Assembly (NCBI RefSeq): GCF_022376445.1
Contig: NW_025955332.1
Span: 1-38,208, forward strand
DNA from: Fomitopsis serialis
Lineage: Eukaryota; Basidiomycota; Agaricomycetes; Polyporales; Fomitopsidaceae
Length of the DNA: 38,208 bases
Direction: 5' to 3'
Positions 1 through 9,688 of this stretch are shown in pieces. The notes beneath the pieces are model-generated. The model saw only the letters and a program-made list of their open reading frames with translations. It did no database searches and was not told the DNA's origin. Position 1 is the first letter of the stretch. The number at the start of each line of letters is the position of its first letter. The translations under genes and the position numbers were made by a program.

Positions 1-785
1 CGACGTTAGTGTCGAGGAGCTTCAGCTCGGTGAGAATACGACAGAGCACGGGGAACGCAGTGATGGAGTATGCGACACCCGTGAGAGCATGAAGTGTGTG
101 TACTTGACGGAGCTGCTGATGAACTGGTGGTACAATGGCTTCGACAGTGCCGCGCCGAGGCCGAATGGAGAGTTATGCCTGCGAGTGCGATAATAGGCGC
201 TTTCTTGTAGTTGCGCCTGACGACAGACCATTCGATCTCGAGACCGACGAGGAAGAGGAAGAGGCATAGTCCGATGTTGGCCACGAGAGAGAGGTAGGGA
301 GTGGCAACTGAGGGGAAGATGTGTTGCGTAAAGCCAGGGATGCGCCCAAACGCGGTCGGACCTGCAGGATCGCTCGAGATGAGGAGAGATTAACACGAAC
401 TGTCTGATGCACGCACCCAATAGAATACCTCCAATGACCTCCGCAATGACCTTGGGTTGCCTAATTCTCCGCAAAATGAGACCGAGAAGCTGGGTCATCA
501 GCAGGATGACGCCTGCACGTCGACCGCTCAGCGACGCTCAGAAAGAGCTGCGATTTGGCTGCAATGCACGCACCTAGTTGGATGATCCATGTCTTGAGAG
601 GATCGGCGGTACTGAACACACTCGGATCTTCGCCCGTCAGCAGACCGCCCTGTCAGGACATGCTGTGTTCAGCATGTATATCACGAAGTGCGCCAGAGGG
701 CGCTTCGCACCTGTGGTGGTGCGGCTGCTCTCTTCCACCGCAACGAACCCCCGACATGGAAAATGTCGCTGGAGAGCCTGTTCAT
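1..785 (-). pseudogene. KHA1-like K+/H+ antiporter, 5' part, frameshifted, runs off left edge
   Basis: This is the N-terminal part of a second copy of the antiporter encoded at 4309-7541, on the opposite strand. The likely start is the ATG at 785-783. Exons can be placed at 711-785, 574-649, 417-512 and 361 leftward. The second and third are 76 and 96 nt, exactly as in the intact gene, and introns fall at the same codons. Recognisable segments include GGLLTGEDPSVF, QPKVIAEVIGGILLG, GPTAFGRIPGFTQHIF and ANIGLCLFLFLVGLEI, then YSITAFPVLCRILTEL near the edge. Two single bases are missing relative to the intact copy: one of a GGG run at about 166-168, and one A at about 84 on the plus strand. Each breaks the frame. 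The first exon diverges strongly in sequence. This is either a decaying duplicate or a real paralogue carrying sequencing errors; the rest of the gene lies outside the window. Confidence 0.8.
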
Positions 786-1610
786 GGTGGTTGAAGACAA
801 GGGACCGGGGTCAGCAAGGGGGATGCTAGCTCATGGAGTATTGATTAGTATCCGCAGCACAGCCCGCCGCTAAACTTGATATGTTTGTTTGAATCATGAT
901 TTCAGCCGCCGGGGATTTGTCGACGGTTGCGGTTGCGTGATGGGACGGTACATTCGGTCAGGGTTATCTCGCCCTAGCAGGTACACTCAGGAACGTAGAC
1001 TCGCTTAGAGTTACGTAGAGACGATTCGGTGCCACAGACTTGTTAGGAGGACGATGGGAGGAGCCAAGCGAGACACAGCGAGACATTCGGGACTTTCTAA
1101 ATTAGGAATCCCGCACTCCGGTGCGGCGTGTAACAGTGTTTCACATTCGTCCCCGGGCCGCTGAGAGTTGGCTGAACCCGGATATCCTGAGGCACGAAGG
1201 TTGAAAGAAATGTCTACGTCTGTTTGGGGAGACTGCACAAACGTCACTGACGCCTGCCATATGCATGAGTGGCCCTGCACAAGTCAATACGGCGGCCCAT
1301 GATGTAGTGCGCCGTTTTTATAGACAAGCAGACCTGATGAGTCCATATATTTAATGGCTGGAAGGATCGCGCTGACTGTTGGGTAATTAGGAAATGCGAT
1401 GATAATACAGTAACAGAGGCTTCAACTCTGTCCTGGGAGGAGCAAGATCTGTGCTCCCTTCAAGTTCCTGCATGAGGGCCGGGCCGGTACGAGCCGCCGT
1501 TCGATCGTGATCGTGAGCGCCTAATGAAGTAAATCTGAACGAAATCTGGATTAGCGCCGATTCCGTACTGCGACTCGTCCAGCTTTCACCTGGCCTTTAT
1601 TACCTTTACA
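786..1610. other. Spacer between divergent KHA1-like copy and RPC11
   Basis: No convincing coding frame, repeat or RNA gene is visible. The spacer must hold the promoters of the leftward KHA1-like copy and the rightward RPC11, which are transcribed away from each other. No clear TATA element or other known site could be assigned. Confidence 0.5.
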
Positions 1611-2216
1611 ATGCTGTTCTGTCCCAATTGCGCGAATCTGCTTGTTATCTCGGCGGAGACGGGCTACAACAAATGGGCATGCAACACCTGTGCGTACGAG
1701 TTCCCCATAACTAAGCAAGTCCGTGACCTTGGCGGCATCTGGGACGGCGAACTCTGTACGCTGACTTTTGCTGCCGTACTTCGTGACAGATGACCTCGCG
1801 CACCAAGATGAAGCGCAAGGTGGTTGACGATGTTCTAGGTGGCGAAGAGATGTGGAAGCACGCTGACTCGACCGCTGGTACGTACCCCATCCCGCGGCGT
1901 CCGCTGCGCTGCTCTTCGCCGTTTCCGCCCGCGTCGCTCACTCCCTACCACGCGCAGCGACTTGCCCGAAGTGCGACTTTGGGAGGGCGTACTTCTATCA
2001 GCTTCAGATCAGGTCCGCTGATGAGCCCATGACAACGTGTACGTCCCCCTTCCGCTACCCTTCCTCTGATCCAGGTTATCGAAACTCTTGCATTGCGATC
2101 TCGCCGGCTGTCTAGTCTATCGGTGCGTATTGAAGCAGGATGTGCTGGAAGATAAGAGGACTCATGCCTGACGTATCAGATGTGCCTCGTGTGGGAACAA
2201 CTGGCGCGAGAATTAA
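1611..2216 (+). CDS. RPC11: DNA-directed RNA polymerase III subunit C11 (TFIIS-like)
   Basis: RPC11 is the small Pol III subunit that stimulates RNA cleavage in the active site and helps termination and reinitiation in the nucleus. Five exons give 106 residues, the usual family length: 1611-1718, 1790-1877, 1958-2038, 2116-2122 and 2180-2216. The N-terminal zinc ribbon has Cys4, Cys7, Cys26 and Cys29 (MLFCPNCANLLV, WACNTCAYEFPITKQ). The C-terminal TFIIS-like ribbon has Cys68, Cys71, Cys96 and Cys99, and the acidic Asp87-Glu88 hairpin in the motif RSADEPMTTFYRC, which works at the polymerase centre in this family. The fourth exon is only 7 nt; it is needed to rebuild the invariant FYRC segment, with good acceptor (CTAG) and donor (GTGCGT) borders. 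The protein ends in WREN before TAA. Identity is secure; the micro-exon is inferred. Confidence 0.93.
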
Positions 2217-4308
2217 CGGCAAAAGACCATATACCGTGAGCCTGTCCAGACGGCTACTCAGAACAGCGGTATTGCGATACCCTTTTCTTTCGGACCATTC
2301 GGCTGAAACTCATGGCGCCAGCTTCTTCAATATATTGCGGAACACGCACTGGTGACTTCTCGAATGGCGACCGAGACCAGCGAGAAGTTCGGGACGTTAC
2401 GTAGACGGGAAGGAGAGAATAAGGTATCTCCATGGCTTATGACTGGGTCTACAGACTAGCGACTAGTAGCGGCTGGACCTGTATGCTCTGATCCCGTTCT
2501 GTCGTGTATGCCCACGGCGGCAGCGGCGAAACTCGTCTCAACTATAGGATTCTCGTGGGAGGGCTGCTAGTCCACATTGAACGCTTCGTTGCACGTTGGT
2601 CATGCTGGACGGACACCCGGGATCTCTCATGCCTGTGGAGCCGCAGCGCGCGATCGCTCCGTGCAAAGGCTCCGTCTGGGTGGTACTATCTTCACACACA
2701 GCTGTACGGATCTTCGAGCTGGAGAAGGAAGAAGACGGCGAAGGTAGGAATGTTCTTGCTGTCAAACAAGCTTAGTCGTTCTTGAGCTGTGGAGTTCCGG
2801 GTTCATTCCAACCTCCGGTGGGCCATGGAGACTGACCAGCCTGTAGGGTGGGGTGTTACGTACCTGCATTTTCCCAGAAATTTCCTCGCATGCAGGCGGA
2901 CGCCGGCGATTTGGTCTAGATGTCCAGGATGGGGAAGACACCGGTCACGACCATACAATAGGCTTGCGGTTCAGGAAGCGTCAACACACCGGTCTGAACT
3001 TCCGCCGGAGTCGGTTCTAATACATCCATGTTGACTGAGCCCGAACCTCGCTGTGACTCTCAGGTACGTGGTCAGACATTGAACCTTCACCGCGGATTAA
3101 TCACGAAACGTGGTTCAAATGACTGGATGCGTTCAGCTCGCGCGGATGATTGACGGCCATAAACTGTTCATGACTGGGGAGGTGTCGCGGCGGCCAGCGA
3201 CGCCGAGTGATGCCCTTCCGCGAGCAGTCCTTGGGATGTTTCTGTCATCCATGCATGAAGGATGAAGCCTCCCTAGGACAGCCGCACATCACCGTATGGA
3301 ATCACGGTCATTCATTGTCTCCGGAGCTCCTACACTTTTTGGCCGACCAGGAACCTCATGCGAGCTGACGCGGTCTCGGCGCAGTGAATGTAAGACCGAT
3401 TAAATTCGATGATCACCACGTATGGGGTAATATGGGGGCTCATCTACGTACGTACAGAGAGCACGCATGTTCCTCCTCGCTTACATCCGATACTATGTCT
3501 CCTGCCTGACTGTATCATACCGCCCACTGTAGAGAGTCGAGAACGATGGCGCAAGACTAATTCCATCCCGCATGTTTCCTCCTTTCGTCGCAACGCCCGA
3601 TCGTACGTGTTACAGACTCCCCTGCGCAGCGCCCATTGTCGGTCACTAGGAATCAGTCATCCATCTTGTCATGCTGTGGTGAGTGACTATAGTATGTTGC
3701 CAATGTGCCATGCCACTCAACAATCTTACGGAGCCGAAGTGATGCTTGGCCGGCCAGACAACTCGTCAGGGGAACTCGATCCGGACTCATCAACGATTCA
3801 AATCACACAGCCAGTTCAAGTTCGGTGATCTGCTCGTCCTCATCTCATAGACGCATCAGCGGGCCCCCCGCTGGTATGACTGGAAAGAGACGATTGCGAT
3901 CGTCGTGGCGAGCGGCACAACCGTGACGCCGCAGCACACGGACCTTGCTCATTTTGCGGGGAAGGGCGTCTGGGGAACGGGCGTCTATATGGATCACAGT
4001 TGATTGTTGCCGCCACTGCCGCCACCGCCACCGCCACCGCCACCACCTTGGCCGCGACATTTCGACCAACGTCAACTCTCTTCTGGTCCCCCGACGTCCC
4101 TCAAACACGCCTTGGCCTGAGGTTCACGACTGTCCGCACAACGACTGACGACGAGCCTCGAATCGTACATCTATCGGTGCATCGAGCCGAGCAAAGCTTG
4201 GCCAGCCGCCTTGCTCCACCTCGCTTAAAGAGTTTGGCTTAAAACCGCTGCGTATTTATTGGTCGACTTACCGGCAGACGCTCTTGCTGGCCATCCCCTT
4301 CCACCACC
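2217..4308. other. Long spacer between RPC11 and KHA1, with one exon-like stretch
   Basis: No complete gene is visible. At about 3850-3997 (+) there is an open stretch that follows a possible acceptor (TCTCATAG) and reads through WYDWKETIAIVVASG and AHFAGKGVWGTGVYMDHS before TGA. It looks more protein-like than its surroundings, but the upstream frame is closed and the family was not recognised. It could be a gene remnant or chance. The last 200 bases should contain the KHA1 promoter; an AT-rich patch (GCGTATTTATTGG) lies about 50 bases before the KHA1 start. Confidence 0.4.
4009..4047. repeat. Short (GCCACC)n-type tract
   Basis: A short imperfect GCC/ACC trinucleotide run lies about 260 bases upstream of the KHA1 start. 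On the minus strand it reads as Trp-Arg alternation in shadow frames, which has no coding support. It is probably a simple sequence in the upstream region. Confidence 0.7.
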
Positions 4309-7300
4309 ATGGGTCAGTTCTCAGAAGCCGTTATCGATTTGGCGGGGTCGTTGCGCAGGACTCAGAAGAGGGAGGATGCTTCGACGGTATGTGGCTCACT
4401 TCGCTCTGCGTGCGCTGCATATATTGACCCGCGCGGTAGGGTGGTCTGTTGACCGGTCAAGACCCCAGTGTATTCGACAAGACGGATCCCTTGAAGATGT
4501 TCATTATTCAGCTCGGTGAGCATCCTGTCACGGCCTCACGGATCATGTCTGACGTTGGGATTGCTTCGGGCAGGTGTGATTATGTTGATGACCCAGCTTC
4601 TGGGCTTGTTCCTGCGTAGAATCAAGCAGCCTAGAGTTATCGCAGAAGTCATTGGTGGCATCTTGCTTGGTGTGTAGGATTAATGCGACCTCCTGCTCTG
4701 TCTTACACCGTGCAGGGCCCACTGCTTTCGGCCGCATTCCTGGCTTCACGCAACACATCTTCCCTTCGGAGGCATCTTCGTATCTTTCCCTTGTGGCCAA
4801 CATCGGTCTTTGTCTGTTTCTGTTCCTTGTTGGAATGGAAATCGACGGTGCCATCGTCAAACGCAACTACAAGACGTCCACTATCATCGCCATAGCAGGC
4901 ATGGCCCTCCCGTTCGGTCTTGGCGCGGCGCTCTCGGTGCCACTCTACCACACCTTCATCTCCAGCACCGTCAAGTATACGAACTTCATGCTCTTCACGG
5001 GTGTCGCGTACTCCATCACCGCGTTCCCCGTCCTCTGTCGTATCCTCACCGAGCTGAAGCTCCTCGACACGAACGTCGGTATCATCGTGCTTTCTGCCGG
5101 AGTGGGCAACGACGTCGTCGGATGGATCCTCCTCGCACTCAGTGTGGCCCTCGTCAAAGCTGGCTCTGGTCTGACGGCTCTTTGGATCTTGCTCGTCTGT
5201 CTCGCCTGGGCGATGTTTTTGTTGCTGGTGGTAAGGCATGCGATGTACTGGCTCGCACGTCGCACCGGCTCCATCGACAATGGCCCCACTGTGTTCTTCA
5301 TGACTGTCACGTTCTTGCTTATGTTCGGCTCAGCATTCTTCACGGACATCATTGGGGTGGGTTTTATTGGTGTATCACCGACCAGTCTCTGAACTCAGAT
5401 ACAATAGGTTCAAGCGATCTTCGGCGCGTTTTTGGCGGGTCTCATCATACCGCGGGAAGGTGGACTATGTATCACACTGACCGAGAAGCTGGAAGATATG
5501 GTGCAGATCATCTTCTTGCCATTGGTGAGTGAATCATCGGCGTTCACTTGCTAGATATTCACTGGGTACAGTATTTCACGCTCTCTGGTCTGAACACCAA
5601 TCTCGGACTGCTCGATGACGGTGAGAAGACCCCCACACAGTCGTTTTCAAGCAACTCATTGCTGTGCAGGCATCACTTGGGGTTACACTTTCGCCATCAT
5701 CGCCCTTTCGTTCTGTGGCAAATTCGGCGGTTGTGTCTCCGCGGCTAAGCTACTCGGCTTCTCATGGCGCGAGTCCAGTGCGATCGGTTCGTTCATGAGT
5801 TGCAAGGGGTACGTTGTCGACTACCCAAATCAGTTGATGATGCTGATGACCACGATGATGCACAGTCTGGTCGAGCTGATTGTTCTCAATGCCGGCTTGA
5901 CCGCGGGGATCCTCACACAACGGGTGTTCTCGATGTTCGTGCTTGAGGCACTCGTGCTCACATTCATGACGACACCGCTGGTCAACAAGTTCTACCCGCC
6001 CAGTATGCGCATTCGCGCCGGCCGCAGCGGGAACTTGGAGCTCAGGGCATCGCCTTCGCTCTCTGAAGTTGGTGAGATCTCCAGCGGTGGTTTGACCAAA
6101 TCCGAGATCGCACAGTCGACGCCATCGAATGGGCTGGACAGTGATCAGGAGCTGAAGACGCGCTTCACGGTGATATTGGACAAGATTGAACATATCCCTG
6201 GTATGATGGCCCTCATGCAGTTGATCCAGCCACCGTCAGCGACGACGGAAGGCGCTGATCCCAACAAGCGCAAGAGCCTCATAGACAATAAGCGTCCGCA
6301 AGCTCAAGCGCACCAACGCACGGGCAACGTGTCTGTGGACGCGCTCCGCCTGATCGAACTTTCCGACCGAACGTCGGCCGTCATGCGTTCATCCAACGCG
6401 GATGTGCTGATCAACACCGACCCGCTCCTGAACATCTTCAGCACCTTTGGCGACCTCAATGGCATCTCGGTCTCCTCGTCGCTTGCGATCGTCACCTACG
6501 ACGACCTTTCGTCCAGCGTCACAGAGCACGCTCAGAGACACAAGTCTCAGCTGGTACTTGTGCCATGGCTCCCGCCGCAACATAGCACGGAACACGGCGG
6601 CATGACAGTCACCTCAGGTGATGGCGCTGAGGCAGCTCCGTCGAGCCCCAAGGTAGCGACCGCATATATGGCCAACCCCTTCGAGACGCTCTTCCGTGGA
6701 TCGGGCTCCGGTGGGAACCAGTCGCCTTCCGCGTTGCACTCGCACTTCGTCCGCAACATCTTCGCGAGCGCGCAGACCGATGTCGCCCTGTATATCGACA
6801 GGCATCATCCCGGTGAATCGACGTTGCCCATGCTCAACAGCCAACAACACATCTTCCTGCCGTTCTTCGGTGGCCCGGACGACCGCCTGGCGCTGAACTT
6901 TGTCGTGCAGCTCTGCGCGCATCCGAATGTGACCGCGACGGTCGTACGGGTGACGAGGAAAGCGTTCGACGAGCTGGAACCAGTCGATTCGATGGGCAAG
7001 CCGCATATTGCTCACCTAGGCGACGAGCGGCGTAACGAGACGACAGTGCACACGGTACGCCGTGTCCATGATATTGTTCGTCATGCAACTGACTCTTTGC
7101 CCATAGACGACCGCGTTCCCAGACACGGTGTACGGCGCGCACACGACGCAGACGCGCATGCAGTCCGAGACTGCGGACAACGTCAGCTGGTCCCGCTATG
7201 CCTCCCCTGAGCAGGACGACTCCCCACTGTCTGTTGCGTTGTCCCGCATCGAGTTCTCGGAGATCCGTACGCCGACTCCTCTGCACACGGTGTTCGAGTA

Positions 7301-7541
7301 CGTCACCAACATCACGGAGTCGGCAAACGAACGTCGGTGCCGACCCATGGTCGTCCTCGGCCGTTCGCGACGTCTGGCTGTCGAAAACCACCATAGCGAG
7401 CTCAAGCAGCTGATGGAGCAGCACGGTAGCTTCGGCAGCGAGGTGAAGAAGACGGTGGGAGATGTGTCTGCGGCCCTCATGGCGACGGGCTGCAAGGCCA
7501 GTATTGTTGTTCTCCAGGCATCGAATGTCGCCCAAGATTGA
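4309..7541 (+). CDS. KHA1: K+/H+ antiporter of the CPA2 family (Kha1-like)
   Basis: A monovalent cation/proton antiporter. The yeast relative acts in endomembranes on K+ and pH homeostasis; location here is inferred. Nine exons give 939 residues: 4309-4386, 4440-4515, 4574-4669, 4716-5356, 5408-5524, 5572-5620, 5670-5808, 5866-7054 and 7107-7541. The membrane part covers roughly residues 45-450 and carries the family segments GPTAFGRIPGF, YSITAFPVLCRIL, GNDVVGWILLALSVAL (the Asn-Asp pair at about 215-216 expected in the transport core) and GAFLAGLIIPREGG. A cytosolic tail of about 490 residues follows, with Ser/Thr-rich stretches and a C-terminal region that resembles the tail of fungal Kha1. 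The 57-nt intron at 5809-5865 is in frame and stop-free, so retention would insert 19 residues. The start gives a short polar N-terminus before the conserved FIIQLG segment. A damaged copy lies at 1-785. Confidence 0.95.
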
Positions 7542-7859
7542 TGACTGCATGAGTTCCCAATTTCATTGTTTGGTTAGGTGTCTCGTCAACAACCTCTCAC
7601 GATACCTGCATTTCACCCGACTCCCATGATGACACGCCTCGATCCTTCAAGTTCCCGGGTTCACCGTCACAACATACCCTCGTTTCATTGTCCATAGTCG
7701 GATTTAGTGTAGCACGCCCACCATAGAGTATGTACCATATCAATATAAACATCATGGAACGTGCGGTGAGATGGAGACGGACAGCGACATATCAGAAACA
7801 AGATGACGAACAGAGAGAGAAGTACAGGGATGAGAACACAGTAGGACAACATCTCGGTA
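7542..7859. other. Convergent 3' region between KHA1 and NOP56
   Basis: The two genes end towards each other here, so this short AT-richer stretch should hold both 3' untranslated regions and poly(A) sites. No coding frame or repeat is supported. Confidence 0.6.
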
Positions 7860-9688
7860 CTACTCTTTGCTCTTCTTCTTCTTCTCCTTTTTCTCCTTCT
7901 TCTCCTTCGTTGAGGACTCGTCGCCCTGAACGTTTCATACGCATGGTCAGTGGGATACAGCTAGCGGATCTGTAATACGCGGGCATACCTCGGCAGCCGC
8001 CTTCTCCTGCTTTTTCTTCTCCTTTTTGAGTGCCTTTTTCTCCTCCTTGGAGAGCTTCTGCTTCTTCGCAGGTGCCTCCCCTTCCTCGTCCACATCCATG
8101 TCATCCTCATCTCTGCTCTTGCGCTTCTTCTCCTTTTTCTTCTTTGGCGAGGGTTCTATGAGGGGCAGCGCGGGCTCGTCCATCTCCTCGTCCTCGTCGT
8201 CATCGAGCGCGAGCTGGTCAAGGACCTTACGAATTGCGTCCGTGTTCTTCGACGGTGGAGCACCAGTTTCGAAGAAATTGAGCCGCTCCTCGACCTGCTG
8301 CCTGAGGGCCTCGCCGAACATCGGGGAGGGTTTGTCTACACGAACACGCGGCCGTGTAAGGGGTGGGAATAGGGTCCGTGAGTGATGACGACGTCATACA
8401 GGGCGGGGACACGTACCAGAGTAGCAATCTATCCTCGACGCTATCGAGCATTTATTCGCGAGGAACCGTGAGATGCGACCCTTGTGCTTGGGGCCTGCGC
8501 GGCCAATGAAGGAGGAGTGGTAGATGAGGCCATACTGTCGATGGTACAACCGTTAGCCAGAGTCCTATGTCAGGGACGATAGAACCAAACCTTGGGTGTG
8601 TTACCCTTCGTCTTCAGCGCCCGGAAAAGAGCTTTCTCCGCCCCCAGGATTTGGACGGTGCTCGCAGGGTACTTACTCAGGTTCGTCAAGCTCCCCGCGT
8701 GGCTGATGAGCCGCGCTCCTACCCGCTCGCCGAGAAGCGCGGTCAGACTCGGTGCAACGACGTTCATCTTCTCCGAGAGATATATCTGCAGCGACTTTCG
8801 GTACTCCGCGATCGACACTACTCTTGTGGCAAACAGACTGATATTGAGCATGTCGATCTCCGACAGTGTTGACCCCATGGACCCGCGCGCTGCGTCCAGC
8901 ACGTTCTGTGCGCGTGTCATGTCATCGTCCAGGAGCGCAGCGAGGTCGGGCAGCTTCTCCTCGTCCAACGACTCCTTCGCACCGATGAACTGCGCGACCT
9001 TCGCGTACTGGTAGTTGTCCGGGACGATCTTGACCATTTCAGGGAAATGGTAGCCGTACCATTCGCGGATACGCATGGAGAAGAGGTTGACATCCTTGTC
9101 GAGTTGGTCAAGGAGGGCAATGGCCTGGATAATCATGTTGTCTATCCGGTTGACGTTGAACTTGAGCTTTGATCGCGAGTAGGAGTGCCCCAGGCCGAGC
9201 TGGGCCTTGGTGAGGTCGTCGGACTGCAAGCCCTTCAAGAGCTTCGTCGCATGTTGTCGGATGCCGCGGATGATGTCCTTCGCTACCTCCGAGGTATCGC
9301 AATCAATGCCGAGGGTAGATTTGATCGAGGATGCGAGGATGGAGTCCAATACTGCGAGGGTCACGGTCGACTTCTTGGACGGCTTGGAGAGGTTAAGCTC
9401 CAAAAGTGACTGCAAGTACTCATTGAGAATGCCTGTACTGGCGTTAATGAGCTTTCCATGGATGCTCAGATAGGTGAACATGCCTTCCGAGAGATCATTT
9501 GCGTTCTCCAGCGCATGTGCAGCGCTCTTGAATGGCGAGAAACTGATCAAGGAGACCATTTTGCCAAACTTCGCCAGGTCGTCGATCGAGTCCTGGACCG
9601 CCCTCGTCATGGCCCCCACATTTTCCTGCAGCTTGACCTCAAAGATCGCATAGCCAGAGGCGGATTCGAACAGAGCATGGGTGATCAT
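7860..9688 (-). CDS. NOP56: Nucleolar box C/D snoRNP core protein Nop56
   Basis: Nop56 is a core protein of box C/D snoRNPs, which guide 2'-O-methylation and early pre-rRNA processing in the nucleolus. Coding exons are 9484-9688, 8591-9432, 8417-8534, 7989-8335 and 7860-7925, about 525 residues. The N-terminal NOP5NT region begins with [18 protein letters not shown]. The central coiled-coil and Nop domain include [42 protein letters not shown] and the signature [16 protein letters not shown] followed by [18 protein letters not shown]. The C-terminus is an acidic then lysine-rich tail ending KKKKSKE, typical of the family. The first intron (9433-9483, 51 nt) is in frame and must be removed to restore [17 protein letters not shown]; it starts with GC rather than GT. 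The start chosen is the first ATG ahead of the conserved N-terminus; no better upstream ATG was seen. Confidence 0.95.

Noticed and set aside
4703..5239. 178-codon minus-strand frame opposite KHA1
   Set aside because: It is rich in Asp, Glu, His and Arg, as expected for the antisense of GC-rich membrane-protein codons; the plus strand has the conserved antiporter.
8026..8385. Serine- and phenylalanine-rich plus-strand frame
   Set aside because: Antisense of the lysine-rich tail of NOP56 (AAG codons read as CTT/TTC).
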